Below, piece by piece: positions 14,287 to 18,010 of a DNA stretch of 18,010 nucleotides. Both the position numbers and the translations under genes were made by a program. The stretch is taken from positions 1 to 18,010 of the forward strand of contig JAEEHE010000112.1 in assembly GCA_016280685.1 (NCBI GenBank), written 5' to 3'. The notes under the pieces were generated by a model, which saw only the letters and a list, made by a program, of their open reading frames with translations, ran no database searches and was not told the DNA's origin. This stretch comes from Caryophanales bacterium (GTDB lineage Bacteria; Bacillota_I; Bacilli_A; RFN20; CAG-826). Position 1 is the first letter of the stretch. Each line of letters begins with the position of its first letter.

Positions 14287-15324
14287 ATGAATCTCTGGCT
14301 AGCTATCTCTTTGGTCATCGGTGTTGTTACAATCTATTTGTTCGCGATAGAGATCTTTTCTGTCGCTTTTAAATTAACTGGTTTAGCCACTAGTAAGATT
14401 AGATTCCAGGTAGGCTCTTTATTCACTGGTGCAGGTTATACCACTGCGGAAAGTGAACTCATCGCTAATCACGAGAAAAGAAGAAAGATTGCTTTAGCCT
14501 GTATGTATACTGGTCACATATTCTCCGTGGCCTTTATGGGCTTAATTATTAATGTCTTATTCTCTGCGAGTATGCTCATCGCTTCCTCTGATATTGAGAT
14601 ATCCAAGTTTACAGAATGGTATTTTATTGTTCTTTATATCACTTTGTTCTTCTTCTTTTTGATGTTATTTATCAAAATACCTCCTATCAATAAGAGATTC
14701 CAAAAGTTCTTAGAAACTATCGCAATTAATTCTTCGAGAAAGAATAGAAAAACTAATATCATGACTGTTTTAGATATGTATGGCAAATATGCGATTGCGG
14801 AAGTGATACTAAATATCATCCCAGAATTTGCTAGAGAAGTTCCATTGCATCAAATGGGTTTAACCAAAAAATATTCTATTAATGTTCTTTCTATCAAAAG
14901 AGGAAAGAGAATTTTAGAAGTTACTAAGGATACGATGTTTCGAAAAGGCGACGTCTTAGTTATCTATGGTTTAAGCAATGACATCACGGAAGCTTTTGTT
15001 AATTCTCTTAATAAAGAAAGCACGGCAATCACAGTCGATAAGACCAATGAAATCACATTAGTGAATAACTATGGTCCTAATGCTTTAGTGGAAGTCTATG
15101 TCGATGAAGTTCCTCAGGAATTAGAGAACGTAAAAATGCAAAATTCCCCGTTAAAAGTCCGCTATAACATCACAATTGGTATTATTAAAAGAAAAGATGA
15201 TTATATCTATGTCGATAAAGACACTATTATTCAAAAAGGTGACACGTTAACATTATTCGGTCCTTATAAGAGTATTAAATTATTGTTTAATAATGATGAT
15301 AAAGATAAAACCAGTATTGAATAA
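14287..15324 (+). CDS. Membrane protein with two RCK_C (TrkA_C-like) domains
   Basis: 345 residues. Three hydrophobic segments lie at about 2-24, 66-99 and 109-131. Between the first two is FTGAGYTTAESELIANHEKR, a conserved-looking loop. The soluble part has two RCK_C-type modules: MGLTKKYSINVLSIKRGKRI to FRKGDVLVIYGL, and YNITIGIIKRKDDYIYVD to IIQKGDTLTLFGP. The pattern 'l..GD.L...G' is the signature of TrkA_C domains, which gate potassium channels and transporters and in some Firmicutes bind cyclic di-AMP. It is a stand-alone gene with its own promoter and terminator. The protein is too short for a classical Trk/Ktr pore, so it may be an ion-channel-like or signalling membrane protein. The function is not established. 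Confidence 0.65.
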   Translation: MNLWLAISLVIGVVTIYLFAIEIFSVAFKLTGLATSKIRFQVGSLFTGAGYTTAESELIANHEKRRKIALACMYTGHIFSVAFMGLIINVLFSASMLIASSDIEISKFTEWYFIVLYITLFFFFLMLFIKIPPINKRFQKFLETIAINSSRKNRKTNIMTVLDMYGKYAIAEVILNIIPEFAREVPLHQMGLTKKYSINVLSIKRGKRILEVTKDTMFRKGDVLVIYGLSNDITEAFVNSLNKESTAITVDKTNEITLVNNYGPNALVEVYVDEVPQELENVKMQNSPLKVRYNITIGIIKRKDDYIYVDKDTIIQKGDTLTLFGPYKSIKLLFNNDDKDKTSIE

Positions 15325-15328
15325 TAAT

Positions 15329-15352
15329 AAAAGCCACTTAAGTGGCTTTTTA
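15329..15352 (+). terminator. Rho-independent terminator of the RCK_C-domain gene
   Basis: AAAAGCCAC (15329-15337) pairs with GTGGCTTTT (15342-15350) around TTAA. The T-tract follows on the plus strand and A residues precede it, so it could also work in reverse. Confidence 0.85.
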
Positions 15353-15465
15353 AATTGCATTAATAAGTTATGATTGCAAAATATTGTAATAATTTCGCAA
15401 ATATAGGATATAGATATCAAAGAATATTAACAATAATATTAAATTAGAGTTAATGGAGGAATATT

Positions 15466-17550
15466 ATGAAAAAACATAATTATTTACTTTTTTCTTTTGT
15501 TGCTGCCATCGCTGCTGTCGGCGTTGGTCTAGTTTTGGCGCAACAACATAATGCAAAAAACTTCTTAGCTGGAAAAGCGGAAGACTGCACACACGAACAT
15601 GTGGTGCACTATGATGGCGTTGCTCCAACCTTAGAAAATACTGGTAGACCAGAACACTGGGCTTGTTGCGATTGCGGTAGAGCATGGTACAACCAAGCTT
15701 TAACCGAAGAGATCGTCGGTAGACAATCTAATCCCGCCGTTGTGGACTTCGCTAAGAAAACCGCGATGACCGCAATTAGCAAAGCTGATCTTGATGCCGA
15801 TGATAAGATTAACAACAACGTCGTTGGTAAAGTTAAATGGACGGAACAAAATGATATTGTCAATAGTCCTAAAGCCTCTACTGAAGACAAGATGGAATAC
15901 TATAGTATCGATGGTCGTAAAGCCATTCGTTTCTCATTCGATTATGATGGTTTAAGCGATGATGATAAGAGCCGTATTAAAAACGGTACAACTGATCCAT
16001 CTGGTGATCCATCAACTGGTGGTAATGTCGCTAATGCTGGTTATACAGAAGTGAGATTTGCATTTAGTGGAACCGTGAAAAGTTTCTCATTCGATTACAA
16101 ATACTGGGATTTAAATAGAGATGTTTATGATGATGGTGGTGTTCCTTGTCATACAATGGCACAAGCTCATGATACTGGATATAACTATGAAGAAATGACT
16201 TTGGTTAATGACAATCAATGGCATACATGCACAGTTTTGTTCGATAAAGGAAGAACAATTGACTTTGTCACATTAAAGATTCAACACTTCCATGGTGAAA
16301 TCTTCCTCAATAATATGAGTTTTGAAGAACACACCCACAACTACACTTATTCCTATGATGAAACTAGTGGAAAAATCATTCACGCTTGTGCTTGCGGTGC
16401 ATCCGATCAAATCACCCCAACACAATATGTTTCAAAATTAGTGTTCCATGCGAGTAACGATAACGTTGCTCAATTCAAAGTTGGTTCCTTAACACAAACC
16501 GCTGATGGAGCAATCTTGAATCCTGAATCTGTTACCACAAATTTAAATATCAACACAAGCGCATTATCTTATTATGGTGATTCTCAAACAGTTGGTTTTT
16601 ACAAAACAGGTGCTTTTGCTAATAGAGTTCGTGGCGATCACATCCTTCTCAAGAACACAATTGTTAAAGTGGAAGATAATTACTATGTAATCGGTAGAGC
16701 TGGTTGTGTTTATTCTGATGTATCAGGTCATTTCCAAAATGTTGCTGGTAGTCTTCACAACGAACTGCTTAACACAAGTTATTACAACACAATTATTTAC
16801 TTCGATTTGAAAGCTGACGTTGATTTAGATAATTGGTCAATTACTGATGATTGTGTCGGCGAAACATGGTGTCTTCCTGGTGGTTCCTCTTGGCAAATTA
16901 ATAGAATTCGTGGTGGAGTTGAAAGTGAATTTGTGAAATTTGGTCCAGGCAGCGAAAATGGACAAACCCCAGAAGGTTTAACGGAAATGACAGTGTATAC
17001 TAAGAGCAGTGGTACCGAATTAGCACAAAAATATGTGAGAATTGGATTTAATGTCAATTATCTCCAAGAAGGCGATATGATTGCCTTTAAAGCAGATTCT
17101 GTTTTAACAGATGATGGTAATGGTAAAAACGCCATTGTCTTAGATGAAGAAATCAAATTAATCTTTGATGGTCAAACATTCAATCATTTCATTGGTGATG
17201 TTGATTTATCCACATGTGAAGGCACAGAAAGTTGGAACAATATGGTCTTTAGATTTAGCTGTTTGAAATTTGATGTCGTTGACCATGATGTTATTAAGAA
17301 AATTACCTTGGTTTATATTGATGGCGAGGGTCACGAACATAGAAATAAAAATTCCTATGGCCTGTTGAATTATTACGATAATAATGACCTCCATGGCATT
17401 ATGGGTAGATATGATTTCGATGATTATACTCCTTCTAATGGTGACAGATTAGAAATTAGAGCCGGTTCATGTATCTCTGTTGGTGTCCAAACACATCGTG
17501 TCGCTGTTGGTGTGACATTCACATACAACGGTTCAACCTGGGTTCTCTAA
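15466..17550 (+). CDS. Large secreted surface protein with Cys/His-rich modules
   Basis: 694 residues. The start is decided by GGAGG (15455-15459) 6 bases before ATG. MKKHNYLLFSFVAAIAAVGV plus GLVLA is a Sec signal peptide, cut near residue 25. Right after it (41-71) is a module C41-THEH with H43, H45 and H48, then H64 and CCDCG (C67, C68, C70). A second, shorter one (EHTHNYTYSY and HACACG) follows about residue 290. Such 'H/C...CxxCG' modules are frequent in Firmicutes surface proteins and may bind zinc. Between and after them are beta-rich, CBM-like regions (RFAFSGTVKSFSFDYKYWD; EIFLNNMSFEE; VRIGFNVNYLQEGDMIAFK). No catalytic motif, LPxTG or membrane anchor was found. It is a likely surface or exported glycan-binding protein, single-gene transcript. 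Confidence 0.6.
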   Translation: MKKHNYLLFSFVAAIAAVGVGLVLAQQHNAKNFLAGKAEDCTHEHVVHYDGVAPTLENTGRPEHWACCDCGRAWYNQALTEEIVGRQSNPAVVDFAKKTAMTAISKADLDADDKINNNVVGKVKWTEQNDIVNSPKASTEDKMEYYSIDGRKAIRFSFDYDGLSDDDKSRIKNGTTDPSGDPSTGGNVANAGYTEVRFAFSGTVKSFSFDYKYWDLNRDVYDDGGVPCHTMAQAHDTGYNYEEMTLVNDNQWHTCTVLFDKGRTIDFVTLKIQHFHGEIFLNNMSFEEHTHNYTYSYDETSGKIIHACACGASDQITPTQYVSKLVFHASNDNVAQFKVGSLTQTADGAILNPESVTTNLNINTSALSYYGDSQTVGFYKTGAFANRVRGDHILLKNTIVKVEDNYYVIGRAGCVYSDVSGHFQNVAGSLHNELLNTSYYNTIIYFDLKADVDLDNWSITDDCVGETWCLPGGSSWQINRIRGGVESEFVKFGPGSENGQTPEGLTEMTVYTKSSGTELAQKYVRIGFNVNYLQEGDMIAFKADSVLTDDGNGKNAIVLDEEIKLIFDGQTFNHFIGDVDLSTCEGTESWNNMVFRFSCLKFDVVDHDVIKKITLVYIDGEGHEHRNKNSYGLLNYYDNNDLHGIMGRYDFDDYTPSNGDRLEIRAGSCISVGVQTHRVAVGVTFTYNGSTWVL

Positions 17551-17575
17551 TTTAATAGTTTAATGTTAAATGAAT

Positions 17576-17607
17576 AAGAGGATGCAATAAAATGCATCTT
17601 CTTTTTC
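17576..17607 (+). terminator. Rho-independent terminator of the large secreted-protein gene
   Basis: GATGCA (17581-17586) pairs with TGCATC (17593-17598) around ATAAAA, extended by flanking AAGAG/TTCTT-type pairs and followed by CTTTTTCTTT. Confidence 0.8.
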
Positions 17608-17645
17608 TTTGTATCAAAAATCTTGATGAAATGACTTATCCAAAC

Positions 17646-17670
17646 AAGTCCTCGTAAGGGGGCTTTTGTT
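17646..17670 (+). terminator. Terminator-like hairpin with G-rich arm
   Basis: AAGTCCT (17646-17652) can pair with the G-rich arm ending GGGGGCTT through G-C, A-T and G-T pairs around a short CGTA loop, and TTTTGTTTT follows. No gene directly precedes it, so it may terminate read-through from the secreted-protein gene or mark the end of a lost element. Confidence 0.35.
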
Positions 17671-17800
17671 TTATGTCTCGAACCTCCAAGCCTCCTCGTG
17701 CGACGAAGCTTCTCACAGCCGAACTAATGTCCCTCCAGGAGCGACCAAAGTAAGCCTTAAAAATTTCATAATGTAGCTACAAAAATCAAAGGAGCACATT

Positions 17801-17925
17801 ATGGCAAACTACTTAAAGCTTAAACAATAATTCAACTCAAAAAATTCATTAAACAAGTTTTAAATGATCAAAAATATCAACTTAGATTACAAGCTGAAGG
17901 CCTTTCACCTTTCAACATTAAATAA
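17801..17925 (+). pseudogene. Broken frame, possible transposase remnant
   Basis: An AAAGGAG site (17788-17794) lies 6 bases before ATG 17801, which encodes MANYLKLKQ and stops at 17828-17830. A second frame is open from 17827 and reads LKKFIKQVLNDQKYQLRLQA, then EGLSPFNIK, to TAA 17923-17925. 'Y...L...GLSP..' weakly recalls the C-terminal end of IS3 OrfB transposases. The good ribosome site in front of a frame that dies after nine codons suggests a frameshifted or internally deleted gene. Identity is not secure. Confidence 0.3.
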
Positions 17926-18010
17926 TTATTAGAAATACATTCTTTTAGAAGATACGGTTCTCCAGTCAGAAGGAGATAAGCCGCTATATTTTTTGAATAC
18001 TTTAGAAAAA

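Larger units (their letters stand above)
17608..18010. other. Gene-poor end region with broken frames
   Basis: No intact gene is visible. It contains a terminator-like hairpin at 17646-17670, a GC-richer patch to about 17753, a strong ribosome site with a 9-codon frame at 17801-17830, and an open fragment at 17827-17925. From 17926 to the window end the frame ending FLNTLEK is open and may belong to a gene continuing beyond the window, but no start for it is visible. Confidence 0.5.

Noticed and set aside
12739..17550. Sortase (LPxTG) anchors on the two exported proteins
   Set aside because: Neither C-terminus has the motif, a hydrophobic tail or a basic end.
17640..17700. Possible tRNA 3' part on the minus strand (GGTTCGAGAC)
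   Set aside because: No matching acceptor stem, anticodon arm or CCA-adjacent pairing could be built around it.
1..18010. CRISPR array or long direct repeats
   Set aside because: I saw no regularly spaced repeated units on either strand.
1..18010. Mycoplasma-type code with TGA as Trp
   Set aside because: Several coupled genes end at TGA in the expected place and conserved Trp positions use TGG.

Overview
This is an AT-rich window in the standard bacterial code: Trp is TGG, and TGA ends genes at 166-168, 2887-2889 and 6711-6713. That rules out a Mycoplasma-type recoded genome. Short intergenic gaps, Shine-Dalgarno sites of the GGAGG type, uronate and mannoside catabolism and Sec-exported proteins without a sortase motif suggest a low-GC Firmicutes or Tenericutes-like bacterium, probably an uncultured gut Bacilli lineage. 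The taxonomic guess is inference.

Region 1 (1-998) holds the end of one Gfo/Idh/MocA-type oxidoreductase and a second, atypical member overlapping it by 4 bp. Region 2 (999-1445) has no intact gene, only a decayed C-terminal fragment of a winged-helix ATPase-like or Fic-like protein. Region 3 (about 1412-3430) is a compact three-gene cassette with overlapping reading frames: an HTH-XRE protein fused to a DUF3990 (ADP-ribosyltransferase-like) domain, an unfamiliar 187-residue protein, and a GNAT acetyltransferase. Two perfect 7-2-7 palindromes precede it and a terminator follows it. It looks like a toxin-antitoxin or defence module and is the most interesting part of the window.

Region 4 (3608-8810) is a galacturonate (pectin) catabolic operon in the order uxaB, uxaA, uxaC, SGNH esterase. 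It is preceded by a frameshifted remnant gene that still has the operon's best ribosome binding site. UxaC isomerises galacturonate to tagaturonate, UxaB reduces it to altronate, and UxaA dehydrates that to 2-keto-3-deoxygluconate. No transporter, KDG kinase or aldolase lies in the window. The operon ends at a bidirectional hairpin overlapping the start of a truncated IS3-type orfA.

Region 5 (8860-14136, minus strand) has a cytoplasmic GH2 beta-mannosidase, a truncated RelB/DinJ-type antitoxin remnant directly upstream of it, a PlsC-like acyltransferase fused to a zinc ribbon, and a secreted multi-domain protein. Region 6 (14243-17607, plus strand) has a three-TM protein with two RCK_C-like domains and a 694-residue exported Cys/His-containing protein, each followed by a clear terminator. 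Region 7 (17608-18010) has no intact gene: a GC-richer patch with a hairpin, then broken frames that may be transposase debris.

Taken together the window is a carbohydrate-scavenging segment (uronates, mannosides, esterified sugars, surface binding proteins) repeatedly hit by small mobile or toxin-antitoxin elements, whose vestiges fill most of the gaps.
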